Counted from the stretch's first letter, positions 48,370 to 57,936 are shown. The stretch: 64,000 bases of DNA from Photobacterium profundum (GCF_003026285.1 NZ_PYOD01000002.1:558001-622000), one strand, 5' to 3'. The notes: generated from the sequence alone by a model not told the origin. Numbers and translations: made by a program.

Positions 48370-48867
48370 CTAACTAAATGCCTTTTTACCACGGGCAACA
48401 TAACCCACAGAATAGATGTCTCCATCCATTTCATTAAACAGTTCTGAGTGAGTTATCCACGTGACCCCCAGCGTATTCCAGGAGGTAAAATTCAGACCGT
48501 AAACATCTGCATCCAGACTGACTTGATGATGTATACAAGCAAAATAACATTCCGAATCGGGTACCTTTGCTTCACCGTCAACAAACCAAATCTTAACTTC
48601 AGGCTGGCCAAACTGCTCACAGAGGCTTCTAAAACCATCGCTTTTAAGAAAAGAGACCATTGACTGATGATCCTGCCAAATATAAAACGGGGCATAGCTG
48701 TTTACTAAGGTTTTATAATTCTCTGCATCCTTACGTGAGTATAGGTATGCCTTAAAAACCAAGCCTGGATATCCATCTAACAGATATCCTTTTTCTCTTA
48801 TTCGCGTTTCAATTTTTTCCATTGGATAATCAGCAGGGAGAACTATTTTATATTGCATTGCTATCAT
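48370..48867 (-). CDS. DUF4865 family protein
   Basis: About 165 residues from the ATG at 48867 (MIAMQYKIVLPADYPME), with KGYLLDGYPGLVFKAYL and NSYAPFYIWQ, patterns of the DUF4865 family. The ATG overlaps the stop of the tautomerase gene (ATGA). It is the last gene of the LysR-linked operon. No biochemical role is established for the family; co-occurrence suggests the same aromatic or reactive-compound pathway as its neighbours. Confidence 0.8.
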   Translation of the reverse strand: MIAMQYKIVLPADYPMEKIETRIREKGYLLDGYPGLVFKAYLYSRKDAENYKTLVNSYAPFYIWQDHQSMVSFLKSDGFRSLCEQFGQPEVKIWFVDGEAKVPDSECYFACIHHQVSLDADVYGLNFTSWNTLGVTWITHSELFNEMDGDIYSVGYVARGKKAFS

Positions 48868-49268
48868 TTTACTTTCCCCGCTACGTCTTTCCATGAGAGG
48901 CCTGAAGAAAAAGACCAGTCTTCTGCCTCGTTAAATTGAAGAACCACCATGATATCTTCTTTACTAATGACTGTTTTTTTCTGAAGTTGTTCACACAGCG
49001 CTTTATACAAAGCTCGCTTTTGCTCATGACTGTGCGGTTTTCCTGCGAAGACATGAAATAGAGCACCGAATTTGCTGCGCCCTTGGGTTAAATTTGGGTA
49101 GTATTGATTAAATACTTTCTGCTGTGGACTGTGAACATCGAACATTTGAAAACAATCTCCACGTGGCACGTCAAAATGTTTTTCTAAACACTGCTGTAGA
49201 ATCCTTGAAATTTGATGTTGATAATTTTTAAATAACTCATTACTAACTGATATCCGTGTCAAAGGCAT
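48864..49268 (-). CDS. Tautomerase-family protein
   Basis: 134 residues beginning MPLTRISV, so the catalytic N-terminal proline (after Met removal) is present. The rest is a two-unit tautomerase/MIF-like fold (QQCLEKHFDVPRGDCFQMF, SHEQKRALYKALCEQL). It directly joins the CMD-family gene upstream (stop and start overlap by one base at 49268) and the DUF4865 gene downstream. Substrate is unknown. Confidence 0.85.
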   Translation of the reverse strand: MPLTRISVSNELFKNYQHQISRILQQCLEKHFDVPRGDCFQMFDVHSPQQKVFNQYYPNLTQGRSKFGALFHVFAGKPHSHEQKRALYKALCEQLQKKTVISKEDIMVVLQFNEAEDWSFSSGLSWKDVAGKVK

Positions 49269-49594
49269 TAGTAAGTCCTCAAACCGTTAATATCATCTAA
49301 GCGCTCGATTGCTGAAGCCGTCACAGGCCAGCCCGCATAAAAAGCCAAATGTGTCACTGCTGCACTCAACTCTTCTTTGCTGAGTCCATTATCTAATGCT
49401 CGTTCTAAATGCCCCGGTAATTGTTCCATTCGATTTAAGGCGACCAACGCGGTAACTGTTATCAAGCTACGATCCCGCAGGCTCAGACTTTCATCACGCC
49501 AAACTTGTTCAAACAGTACCTTAGAGGTGAGCTGATGAAATTGAGGGGCAACTCTAGCAAACGTCGCCATTAAGTCTTTTTCTTTTGAGGTCAT
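49268..49594 (-). CDS. Carboxymuconolactone decarboxylase family protein
   Basis: 108 residues of the CMD/AhpD-like helical fold: SLRDRSLITVTALVALNRMEQLPGHLERALDNGLSKEE-type core with AAVTHLAFYAGWP near the end. The CxxC of AhpD peroxidases is absent, so a decarboxylase-like or unknown enzyme is meant rather than a peroxidase. It is first in a three-gene operon divergent from a LysR regulator. Confidence 0.88.
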   Translation of the reverse strand: MTSKEKDLMATFARVAPQFHQLTSKVLFEQVWRDESLSLRDRSLITVTALVALNRMEQLPGHLERALDNGLSKEELSAAVTHLAFYAGWPVTASAIERLDDINGLRTY

Positions 49595-49702
49595 ATATTT
49601 TCCTTAGCTAATTGAGCTTACGGAACAATAATAAGTTGATCTTTTAATATAAAAAATCAAAACTATTTATAGTAACTGTTTTGATTTTCGGGATGATTGG
49701 TC

Positions 49703-50572
49703 ATGCGTAATTTGGATTTGGATGCCTTGAGGTGTTTTGTCTTAGGTATTGAGCTGGGGAGTTTTGCTCTTGCCGCAGAACGACTTAACCGATCTCCTTC
49801 TGCTGCCAGTGCTCAGTTAAAAAAGCTTGAGCAGCAATGCAATACTCCATTAGTCGCTAAAATAGGCCGACACCTAGAGCCTACTGAAGCTGGAGAAATA
49901 GTTCTGGCTTATGCCCGACGTATGCTTCAGCTAAATGACGAAGCGCTGCACAGGTTAATGGGAAATACACTTGAAGGAAAAGTCGCCTTTGGCTTACAAG
50001 AAGACTTCAGTGAGGTTCTGTTACCACAACTTTTAGGCGCATTTTCACGAACACACCCACAACTGCAATTGCAATCTGTCGTTGGTCGCCATAAAGAACT
50101 CATTAATGGTATCAAATCTGGTGAATTAGATTTCTCATTAGGTTGGGAAGGAAAAAAAGCCGCACCATATAGTGAGTGTTTGGCAGAACTACCACTGCAT
50201 TGGTATGGGCCGAAAAGCAAACACTTGAAAGAATCCGTTCAGTCAGCCAAGCCCTTACCTTTAGTGATGCTCGATTCCGCATGTATGATAAGACAACAAG
50301 CAACAGAAGCACTGGATCACGAAGGCATCCCATGGAAAATTACTTTCGTTGGCCGAAGCTTAAGCAACTTATGGCGAGGAGTTGAGGCCGGACTAGGTAT
50401 TACTGTCCGCTCTTCTTTCAGTCATCCAGACAGCGTCAGCAAGTTGAATGGATTACCCAAACTTGGAAAACTTCGATTATGCCTTGATCGCAATCAATAC
50501 CAGCTAGAGGAAGTTCAAGCTCAGCTATATGGTGAATTAAAACAACAGCTTTTGCAGTATCTTGAAAAATAG
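49703..50572 (+). CDS. LysR-family transcriptional regulator
   Basis: About 289 residues with the LysR winged helix (LDALRCFVLGIELGSFALAAERLNRSPSAASAQLKKLEQQ) and a type 2 periplasmic-binding effector domain. The ATG at 49703 follows GGGATGA; a TTG six bases earlier is also in frame. Divergent to the CMD-tautomerase-DUF4865 operon, it most likely regulates that operon in response to a small molecule. Confidence 0.9.
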   Translation: MRNLDLDALRCFVLGIELGSFALAAERLNRSPSAASAQLKKLEQQCNTPLVAKIGRHLEPTEAGEIVLAYARRMLQLNDEALHRLMGNTLEGKVAFGLQEDFSEVLLPQLLGAFSRTHPQLQLQSVVGRHKELINGIKSGELDFSLGWEGKKAAPYSECLAELPLHWYGPKSKHLKESVQSAKPLPLVMLDSACMIRQQATEALDHEGIPWKITFVGRSLSNLWRGVEAGLGITVRSSFSHPDSVSKLNGLPKLGKLRLCLDRNQYQLEEVQAQLYGELKQQLLQYLEK

Positions 50573-51113
50573 ATTTATAAATGACCAGACATTTCTCGAA
50601 TTAGATACGCTCAGTCAAAAGCTAGTTTTGACCAATATTGTTTTATGTGCTTTAACTCGTTTCGGGGCAAAAGTAAGTTAGTAACTCAGTTTGTTGGACA
50701 TTTCATAAAACGCTAAATAGAGAGTTTCGAAGCAAACTGTTCAGAAAAGAGGAAACAACTTGTTCCCCTATTTTGGTCAGCAGACTGTTGTCAAATTGAT
50801 GGCATAAATCCAAATCCATTAGCCAGCTTTATCAGAAGTAGAGCGCCCTCTAAAAAGGTTTGGGGCAGAAATTAGTTGAGATGATTTGTGTAGCAGGTTA
50901 CTGCACAATTGGAAAATGAATCCTCCCATAAATTACGAAACAAGCCGCTTCGCAATTTAGTTTTATGCTTATCGAGCCACTGTTAAACACCGAATGAGGC
51001 AACTCTTAGTTTGTAGCCCTGCTAGCCTAGGTAGTAGCCTTACCCTTGTGCTTACTGGCTTTAGTAATTAACTGGAATTCCAAACCTGAATACTTGGTAT
51101 TAAGCCTCATAAA
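50573..51113. other. Intergenic region, 541 bp, no recognisable gene
   Basis: Contains no frame that looks coding. I searched by eye for integron attC-like arms and IS ends without a convincing match; the near-palindrome CTGCTAGCCTAGGTAGTAG is at about 51018-51036. Confidence 0.4.
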
Positions 51114-51428
51114 TTAACGTAGTTTAACCGCAGTGCCATAGGCAAGAATTTCTGAAGCGCCCTGCATGATCGCACTTGTTGTAAACCTAAGGTTCACGAT
51201 GGCATCAGCACCTTGCGATTGTGCATCGGCAATTGCACGGTTTAAGGCCTCTTCACGCGCTTCTGTGAGCATTTCAGTATAGCCGCGAATTTCACCACCA
51301 AAGATAGTTTTAAAACCTGCCATAATGTCTCGACCTACGTGCTTAGATTGCACAACATTGCCCGTAACAACACCCAATGTTTCTGTAATTTCTCGTCCAA
51401 TAATATCTGACGTTGTAACACATAACAT
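51114..51428 (-). CDS. ybjQ: YbjQ-family (UPF0145) protein
   Basis: 104 residues from the ATG at 51428 (MLCVTTSDIIGREI) with VVTGNVVQSKHVGRDIMAGF and YTEMLTEAREEALNRAI, the standard YbjQ pattern, ending GASEILAYGTAVKL. The family forms beta-rich pentamers and was once called heavy-metal-binding; the real role is unknown. AAGGAA lies upstream. Confidence 0.93.
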   Translation of the reverse strand: MLCVTTSDIIGREITETLGVVTGNVVQSKHVGRDIMAGFKTIFGGEIRGYTEMLTEAREEALNRAIADAQSQGADAIVNLRFTTSAIMQGASEILAYGTAVKLR

Positions 51429-51456
51429 AATGATTTCCTTTTTGTTATTCGAATGT

Positions 51457-51966
51457 TTACAGGTGCATTGCATACAAGCGCAAGGCGGGCTGATTATCTG
51501 GTTCTTCAACTGTACTTTCAAAGTCGAGCCCCAACTTTTCTAACAGCGTTATAGAGCGTTTATTATCAGCGGTAGTAATCGCAACTAACCGTTCAATCTT
51601 CAGGGCATCTTTAGCATAGGATTTTAGTGCAACACCCGCTTCATATGCATACCCTTTACCTTCAAATTCAGGTAAAAAACCGTAGCCGATATCGATATCA
51701 TTAAGAGAGTCACGCTTTATTAAGCCACTAATACCTAATGCCGTCTTGTCCGATTTTAGTTCAACCATATACAAGCCCATACCAATGCGCTCATACATAT
51801 TTAATGCACCCGTCAGTAAGTACTTACGAGCATCGTCTATTGTCTGTAAATTCTTATCGCCCACAAACTGTAAGAATGAATCGGTGTTATAAAGTCTATA
51901 AATAAACTCAGCATCATCTTCAATTAACCAGCGAATCGTTAATCGTTCTGTTTCTATGATATTCAA
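51457..51966 (-). CDS. GNAT-family N-acetyltransferase (RimJ/RimL type)
   Basis: 169 residues: IIETERLTIRWLIEDDAEF at the start, GISGLIKRD and DIDIGYGFLPEFEGKGYAYEA as the acetyl-CoA binding segment, and NKRSITLLEKLGL. This is the acetyltransferase_3 (RimJ/L-like) subgroup. The acetyl acceptor is unknown. It lies 28 bp before ybjQ on the same strand and may be co-transcribed. Confidence 0.87.
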   Translation of the reverse strand: MNIIETERLTIRWLIEDDAEFIYRLYNTDSFLQFVGDKNLQTIDDARKYLLTGALNMYERIGMGLYMVELKSDKTALGISGLIKRDSLNDIDIGYGFLPEFEGKGYAYEAGVALKSYAKDALKIERLVAITTADNKRSITLLEKLGLDFESTVEEPDNQPALRLYAMHL

Positions 51967-52085
51967 ACTGTCTCCTCACTCTTCCATCATTCTTAGGGGC
52001 ATTGCCATTGCATAAGCCAGTATGCTCGCAAAATTGTTTACTCACAATCGAATCAATAATTACACTATGATTTTTCCCTTATATT

Positions 52086-52114
52086 AAAAGGGTTACGTTT
52101 AACGCAACCCTTTT
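52086..52114 (-). terminator. Terminator of the dienelactone hydrolase gene
   Basis: AAAAGGGTT (52086-52094) and AACCCTTTT (52106-52114) pair, with an inner CGTT/AACG extension and one mismatch. It is 47 bp past the stop on the minus strand and ends in TTTT. Confidence 0.75.
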
Positions 52115-52160
52115 GGCTCGACGTCAGAAAATGGCTATTAAATTTAACTTGCAGAGACAG

Positions 52161-52892
52161 TTATTTAATTTCTGCTAAAAATTCAACAAAACGTGCCCAA
52201 GATTTTTGATCGGCAGCTGCTTGATAGCGATCGGAACCTTCAACAGTAAAGCCGTGTGGCGCACCACTGTATACAATCATTTCACTGTCGACATTACTGG
52301 CTTCAAGGGCTGTAGAAAGATCGACAAAGTCAGCCATAGTTACAGAGATATCGCCACCACCATGGAACACAAGTACCTTACCTTTTGTTTTCGCGTAATC
52401 AGCCCCTTCTGGTGTTTTTAATCCACCATGGAAGGTGACATAGGCTTTCATACCTGCGCCACTGCGAGCCATTTCAAGTACTGCTGCCCCGCCAAAACAA
52501 TAACCCATTGCAACGGTATTATCGGCTTTTGCACCCAATGATGCAGCTTTCTCTAATGCACCATCAAGCAAGCCCAACATTTTTTCTTTATCTTGATATA
52601 AAGCGCCTGTTAGCTTTTTCTTTTCTTCTATTTCTGTGGGGCGTACATCTTTACCAAAGAGATCAGCTGCAAACACCGCATAGCCTTCATCAGTTAGCAT
52701 ACCTACGCGCTTTTTTTCATAGGCGGTAAGTCCATCCCAGTCATGAACCATTAAGATTAAAGGCGCACCTTTTTTGGGTGCCATATAAAAACCTTCATAT
52801 TCTTCGCCATTGACTTGATAGCTTACGGATTCTCCTTGTGAAGCAAGCACAGACGTTGATACAAACAATAATATTGCTAGCAGCTTCTTCAT
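52161..52892 (-). CDS. Dienelactone hydrolase family protein, exported
   Basis: 243 residues with a signal peptide (KKLLAILLFVSTSVLA). The cysteine nucleophile is in AMGYCFGGAAVL, with an aspartate in FHGGGDISVT and the histidine in GAPHGFTV, the dienelactone hydrolase triad. Members of this periplasmic subgroup have unknown substrates. It is a single gene with its own terminator. Confidence 0.88.
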   Translation of the reverse strand: MKKLLAILLFVSTSVLASQGESVSYQVNGEEYEGFYMAPKKGAPLILMVHDWDGLTAYEKKRVGMLTDEGYAVFAADLFGKDVRPTEIEEKKKLTGALYQDKEKMLGLLDGALEKAASLGAKADNTVAMGYCFGGAAVLEMARSGAGMKAYVTFHGGLKTPEGADYAKTKGKVLVFHGGGDISVTMADFVDLSTALEASNVDSEMIVYSGAPHGFTVEGSDRYQAAADQKSWARFVEFLAEIK

Positions 52893-53234
52893 CTCATTAT
52901 CCTTTCACTTATGGGCGACAAGTCGTTTTAGTGTAGTTCACGCGATAAAACCAGAGCTTCTACGTTGGCGTCATGACCTATAAAGTACATATACCACAAC
53001 ACGATTAACTATAATTTAAACACCGACAAACACCCGCAAATAATCACCAATAAAGAGGTAAATAAAATACCACTTTGTAAATGGGAATATAACTAGTTAT
53101 TAATACCAAACTTCAACTTTGATATTTATATAATGCTAGATAGTTATAATTAATCTTAATGCTGAGCTTGATCAATAACGCTATCAATACAATACTTCAA
53201 ACAATAAATATAATAATTAATAAGCTAGGTTGCT
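52893..53234. other. Intergenic region between divergent genes
   Basis: AT-rich DNA holding promoters for the hydrolase and for the FixH-like operon. No palindrome or known operator is obvious. Confidence 0.4.
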
Positions 53235-53648
53235 GTGTTGTATAAATATATAATTATTACATTGCTCGTATTGATGAACAGCCCATCGATGGCCTCATCA
53301 ACGCTGCCCGTTATTGTACAAACACCTAAATACAGCATCACCGCAGAACCCACTGAATTGCCTATTGTTTTAAATAAAATTCACTCTTGGATTATTCATA
53401 TCGATGACACAACAGGGCAACCTGTTCAAGGGTTAGAGTTTCAAATAAAGGGAGGGATGCCCGCCCATCAGCATGGCTTACCGACGCAACCTCTGCTAAT
53501 TAATGAACCGAAGCCCGGAGAATACATTGTTGATGGCGTGAAGTTTAATATGTATGGGGCGTGGATAATCGAATTAATTGATTTAAACCCCGATTCAAAA
53601 TCCCATCAAAAAATAGAATTTGATCTGGATCATACTAATGCTAAATAA
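53235..53648 (+). CDS. FixH/YtkA-like exported protein
   Basis: 137 residues with a signal peptide (IIITLLVLMNSPSMAS) and one beta-sandwich domain carrying GGMPAHQHGLPTQP, the histidine-containing signature of FixH/YtkA-like domains linked to copper or cytochrome functions. The start is GTG at 53235 (TTG at 53238 also possible). It overlaps the following di-haem peroxidase gene by 11 bp, so they are co-translated. Confidence 0.75.
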   Translation: MLYKYIIITLLVLMNSPSMASSTLPVIVQTPKYSITAEPTELPIVLNKIHSWIIHIDDTTGQPVQGLEFQIKGGMPAHQHGLPTQPLLINEPKPGEYIVDGVKFNMYGAWIIELIDLNPDSKSHQKIEFDLDHTNAK

Positions 53649-54894
53649 AGCAATGGTGATTGTAGGCTCAGCTATAACAGTGTTATTAATTTATTTAATA
53701 ACCTATAACCCAGCGCCTGTAATAACAATTTGGACTGATGAGGAATTAGCCATACTTCGCAGCTTGCGCCTTCCAAGTAAATGGGAAATAAATGATCCGT
53801 CTAATAACTACTTACTCAATCCGCAGGCTGCATTACTTGGTAAGTTACTCTTTTCTGATACTCAACTGAGCCGCTATCAACAAATCGCCTGTGCGAGCTG
53901 CCACCAGCCAGAGCACTATTTCACCCTAGCGGCCAATAGCGATATCTCGTTAGATAAACAAGTACCAACATTGTTGGGTGTTGCTAGCTTCAACTGGTTT
54001 ATGCTGGATGGCAGTGCTGATAGCCTATGGGCACAAGCATTAAAACCACTAGAAAATCATATTGAACATGCCGGCACTCGTACGCAATATGTGCAATACG
54101 TGTTAAATCGATATCCACAACTTTACCAGACTGTTTTCGGTAGCCTCCCTGCCCTGCTTATGAATACCATTTTACCAGAGCAGGCCTCTCCGACTAGCCA
54201 ATACGTAGAAGAACAAAAGAACTGGCAGTGGCTAGGCATTCAAATACAAACGGAAATCAACCGTGTTTACGCAAATATAGGGAAATCATTAGCCGCTTAT
54301 CAAGCAACCCTATGGCCTAGAGATACTCGGTTCGATCGCTATATCGATCAAGTCACCGCTCCACCCAGATCGCCCGATATCGGCGGAAAGCCTTTATTAA
54401 GCGAAAACGAAATTGCAGGGCTTAAACTGTTTATCAGCGCACAAGGACAATGTATTCGTTGCCATAACGGCGCACTCTTCTCGAATGGTGACTTTCACGC
54501 TACAACGGTTCCGATGCCTCACCTTTCCGCCCAGAAAGGACGATTTACGGGAGTAGAGCATGCTCTCAAAGACCCATTTAATTGCCTCGGTTACTATAGC
54601 GATAGCGAAGCAGCACAATGTAAAGAGCTGATTTTTATCAAAAGAGCCAGTGATGAACTAAAGGGCGCTACAAAAGTACCGAGTTTAAGGAACATTGCCG
54701 ATACCGCCCCTTATATGCATGCAGGGCAATTCTGCACACTCACAGAAGTACTCCACTATTACAATCGGGCAGCCACGCCATTCGGGGCACATTCAGATTT
54801 AGCACCGTTGAAATTATTACCTTACCAACTCAACCAGCTCGAAGTATTTCTTCGAACGTTGTCAGAAGAAAACATCGACGAGCCAACAAGATAA
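53638..54894 (+). CDS. Di-haem cytochrome c peroxidase/MauG family protein
   Basis: About 418 residues from the ATG at 53638, with an N-terminal membrane anchor (VIVGSAITVLLIYLI) and two c-type haem sites, CASCH at about 85-89 and CIRCH near 270. LGKLLFSDTQLSRYQQIACASCH and GATKVPSLRNIADTAPYMHAGQF are typical of the bacterial di-haem peroxidase/MauG family. It should reduce peroxide or oxidise a partner in the periplasm. It lies between the FixH-like gene and a polytopic membrane protein gene. Confidence 0.88.
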   Translation: MLNKAMVIVGSAITVLLIYLITYNPAPVITIWTDEELAILRSLRLPSKWEINDPSNNYLLNPQAALLGKLLFSDTQLSRYQQIACASCHQPEHYFTLAANSDISLDKQVPTLLGVASFNWFMLDGSADSLWAQALKPLENHIEHAGTRTQYVQYVLNRYPQLYQTVFGSLPALLMNTILPEQASPTSQYVEEQKNWQWLGIQIQTEINRVYANIGKSLAAYQATLWPRDTRFDRYIDQVTAPPRSPDIGGKPLLSENEIAGLKLFISAQGQCIRCHNGALFSNGDFHATTVPMPHLSAQKGRFTGVEHALKDPFNCLGYYSDSEAAQCKELIFIKRASDELKGATKVPSLRNIADTAPYMHAGQFCTLTEVLHYYNRAATPFGAHSDLAPLKLLPYQLNQLEVFLRTLSEENIDEPTR

Positions 54895-54924
54895 TCACAG
54901 GTTAGCCCTTTGGAAGAACAGATA

Positions 54925-55920
54925 ATGAACAGAATACAACGAATACGCGCTAAACAATGGCTCTGCATCGTAGCTTCTTTTCCTGCACTTTGTTTTAGTC
55001 AATTTAGCCATGCTCACGTGAGGTGGTTTATTGCAGATGGCACCAATCCAGAGACAAGCCTCCCTTTCGATACCATCTCTTTTGCTATTGTTATCACAAC
55101 ACTCAGCCTTTTTTTGTTTGCAACGATGATCACATACGCTCCCATACTGCCTAACAAACTAAAAGCAGGGCTAACTCAACCTATTGTCACACCGCACCCT
55201 TGGATATGGTACTTCTTGGTACTCGTCATTAATTGTTATCTTGCAGTTAACCTGTTGCTGGGGGAGTTTCTTGCTCCAAACCTCTACTTATCACCTCAAC
55301 TTGCGTTGTATGGCGTTATCATTCAGGCGTCGGCAATCGTGCTAATGGCCGTCTCGGTCAGCCTAACAGGCGTCGCGATTGCGCTAACATCACTCGCTCT
55401 ATTCATTTTCTTTCCTTTTTTTATCGCGTTTGATTACCTCTTTGAGTTCTTATTTGTTGGTCTGTCGCTTATCTTTATTGGCCCCAGCTTAAACAATAAT
55501 GACTACCGCCTATGCAAGTATTGGAATCAAGACAAAGAACAATGGCGCAGAATCGCAGTCCATTTAGTCCGTATAGGGCTAGGGCTTCAATTGCTAGAAT
55601 TAGGTATCCACAATAAGTTAATGCTTCCAGGCATGGCATTGGCTTTCATCAACCAAAACGACTATTACAATTTCTTCCCGCTGCTTAGCCTCCCGCAAAT
55701 TAGTAATCTGCATTTTGTTGTTTTTGTCGGTATCAGCGAAGTCATTCTTGGACTAATACTTATAGCCAACCTTGCCAACCGGATCATATACGGTCTGTTG
55801 CTGGCTATATTTATGACAACCTTTTTACTTTCGGGATTAGAAGAGCTTGTCGGTCACATGCCGATTATAACGATCCTCTTTATTTTGTTTCTCGAAGCTG
55901 GGAGACAAAAACCAGCTTGA
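54925..55920 (+). CDS. Polytopic membrane protein (DoxX-like region)
   Basis: About 331 residues with an N-terminal signal-like segment (WLCIVASFPALCFSQFSHAH) and roughly eight hydrophobic helices. The C-terminal half (VHLVRIGLGLQLLELGIHNKLMLPGMAL, then a helix pair) resembles DoxX-type quinone-linked membrane proteins. The ATG at 54925 follows GGAAGA. It is third in the FixH-peroxidase operon, 30 bp after it, and may link the periplasmic peroxidase to the respiratory chain. Confidence 0.65.
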   Translation: MNRIQRIRAKQWLCIVASFPALCFSQFSHAHVRWFIADGTNPETSLPFDTISFAIVITTLSLFLFATMITYAPILPNKLKAGLTQPIVTPHPWIWYFLVLVINCYLAVNLLLGEFLAPNLYLSPQLALYGVIIQASAIVLMAVSVSLTGVAIALTSLALFIFFPFFIAFDYLFEFLFVGLSLIFIGPSLNNNDYRLCKYWNQDKEQWRRIAVHLVRIGLGLQLLELGIHNKLMLPGMALAFINQNDYYNFFPLLSLPQISNLHFVVFVGISEVILGLILIANLANRIIYGLLLAIFMTTFLLSGLEELVGHMPIITILFILFLEAGRQKPA

Positions 55921-55978
55921 TCAGTAAAGAAGAATGCCAACTCCACTAATTATCTCTATTTTTCAAACAGGTGATGTA

Positions 55979-56006
55979 AAAACGCCAACAATTACGTTGG
56001 CGTTTT
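55979..56006. terminator. Bidirectional terminator between the two convergent operons
   Basis: AAAACGCCAAC (55979-55989) and GTTGGCGTTTT (55996-56006) form a perfect 11-bp stem with a 6-nt loop and A/T runs on both sides. Confidence 0.85.
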
Positions 56007-56074
56007 CAATACTAAACAGAACTTTAAAATCTCACATTGAGACAGCATGATTAAAGCAGAGATACCCACACTAA

Positions 56075-57124
56075 TTACGCCACTTCTTGCATCTCGTTTT
56101 TATTAAACATCAACTCAAGTTTGGTGCCTTGTTCGAATAAACGCTCTGATGAACGGTTCAGCATATCAACAATAATGCTTGGCGTTGGTGCAACGTTTGG
56201 TTGCTGTGTTTCGTCTTGAGAAAGCACAACTTGATAACGAATCACATTGCCTAATAATTGATGGCTAACCACATTCGCTAATACCGGGGCTGAAATATGC
56301 TCACCATACTGACGACCCGCTTCACGTACATAGATAGATTCTGGTCTAATTGCGAGTTTTCCATTAATCGACATACCGAAAATATCGTGCACTTGTTTTG
56401 CACCCAGTAAATTGTAATTTCCCATAAAACTGGCAACAAATTCACTCGCGGGCTGGGTGTATATTTCTTCCGCTGTGCCACTTTGTACAATCTCACCTTT
56501 ATTCATCAGGAAGATACGATCTGACATCGTTAAAGCTTCTTCTTGATCATGGGTAACAAAAATAGTGGTTAGGTTCATCTCTTTTTGAATAGTTCGAATT
56601 TGCTCACGAAGGTGCTTACGAATACGTGCATCCAGTGCGGATAGAGGCTCATCCAATAGTAAAATTCTGGGTTTAACCACCAATGCTCGTGCTAAAGCAA
56701 CACGCTGGCGTTGCCCGCCAGACAACTGATGAGGGTAATACTGCTCACGCCCATTTAACTCAACCAACTCAATGACTTTACCTACTTGCTGCTTTAAATC
56801 AGCCGCTGACACTTTCTGCATTTTCAAGCCAAATGCAATATTGTCCCATACGGTCATATTGGGAAATAACGCATAGCTCTGAAACACCATACCAATGCCA
56901 CGCGTTTGCGGCGCTGCATGGGTAATATCTTCACCTTTAACAATGATATTACCGTTATCAACATCATTCAGGCCGGCAATACAACGTAATAGTGTCGATT
57001 TACCGCAACCACTCGGGCCAAGCAAAGTAACAAACTCTCCTTGTTTAATCGTCAGGTTAATACCTTCAAACACAGTGTTTTGACCAAAGCGTTTACTTAA
57101 ATTTGAAACTTCAACGTAATTCAT
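56075..57124 (-). CDS. ABC importer ATPase, PhnT/PotA-like
   Basis: 349 residues: Walker A GPSGCGKST (about 36-44), Q-loop, signature LSGGQRQRVALARAL, Walker B ILLLDEPLSALDARIRK and switch TVFVTHDQEEA-type histidine, then a TOBE-like C-terminal domain (LAIRPESIYVREAG). It powers the two permeases encoded just upstream. It is the last gene of a five-gene operon. The phosphonate-type assignment is inference from similarity to 2-aminoethylphosphonate importers and from its neighbours. Confidence 0.88.
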   Translation of the reverse strand: MNYVEVSNLSKRFGQNTVFEGINLTIKQGEFVTLLGPSGCGKSTLLRCIAGLNDVDNGNIIVKGEDITHAAPQTRGIGMVFQSYALFPNMTVWDNIAFGLKMQKVSAADLKQQVGKVIELVELNGREQYYPHQLSGGQRQRVALARALVVKPRILLLDEPLSALDARIRKHLREQIRTIQKEMNLTTIFVTHDQEEALTMSDRIFLMNKGEIVQSGTAEEIYTQPASEFVASFMGNYNLLGAKQVHDIFGMSINGKLAIRPESIYVREAGRQYGEHISAPVLANVVSHQLLGNVIRYQVVLSQDETQQPNVAPTPSIIVDMLNRSSERLFEQGTKLELMFNKNEMQEVA

Positions 57125-57144
57125 GGTTCAGCTTTCCCTGTGTT

Positions 57145-57936
57145 CTAACGACTAAAGCGCGTTGCTAACCACGTTAAAAATAACGTGAAAAAGAAATAAG
57201 ACATCACCAACGCAGAAGTAAAGTGACCACTGGTTTGGCGCATGTTGTAGAGATAAACTTGTAAGGTTTCAAAGCGCGTTCCAACCAATATATTGGCGAA
57301 GACAAACTCCCCAAGAAGAAAAGAGAACGATAAAAACAACGATGCTAACAACCCTTTACGAATATTGGGCAATACAATCGAGACAAAGGCACGGGGTGTG
57401 CTTGCCCCCAGTAAATGAGCTGCATCCATCAAATCGCGTAAATTGATCCCCTGTAGGCTATTTGCTAGGGCGCGATACATAAACGGTAATGCAATGGTGA
57501 AATACGTACCAATTAATACCCATGGTGTACCCACAATCGGAATTGGACCATCAGCATAGAGCTGTAATAACCCCACCGAAGATACAACCGGTGGTACGGC
57601 GAATGGCAGTAATATCAGTAAATTCATCCAACTATCTAATCGTGGAAAATAATAAAACACCACAAAAATAGTCGGAATAATTAATGCGCAACTCACCGCT
57701 AACGAAATAAAACAGAGCAATAATGAACGACCAAACGCCGCTAGAAATCGAGGGTCTTGCCACAGCTGTAAATACCAATCAAACGTAAAGCCATCGGGGG
57801 TAATAGTGGCGCCCCATCGCTGGGCTAATGAATACACTAACGTCGCAATAACAGGAATGGCGAGTAGCGAAATTAATCCATATACCACTGATTTATGGTA
57901 CGTCGTCGCACTCATTTTAAAATTAACGTTTTGCAT
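57145..57936 (-). CDS. ABC importer permease, PhnV-like
   Basis: 263 residues with six hydrophobic helices and the permease loop DAAHLLGASTPRAFVSIVLPN, which docks on the ATPase. It overlaps the other permease gene by 14 bp. Together they should form the transmembrane channel for the substrate bound by the periplasmic protein of this operon. Confidence 0.87.
   Translation of the reverse strand: MQNVNFKMSATTYHKSVVYGLISLLAIPVIATLVYSLAQRWGATITPDGFTFDWYLQLWQDPRFLAAFGRSLLLCFISLAVSCALIIPTIFVVFYYFPRLDSWMNLLILLPFAVPPVVSSVGLLQLYADGPIPIVGTPWVLIGTYFTIALPFMYRALANSLQGINLRDLMDAAHLLGASTPRAFVSIVLPNIRKGLLASLFLSFSFLLGEFVFANILVGTRFETLQVYLYNMRQTSGHFTSALVMSYFFFTLFLTWLATRFSR

Noticed and set aside
50573-51113. 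Possible integron attC or VCR-like repeat
   Set aside because: Short inverted stretches were seen but not the paired core sites (GTTRRRY and RYYYAAC) with the expected spacing.
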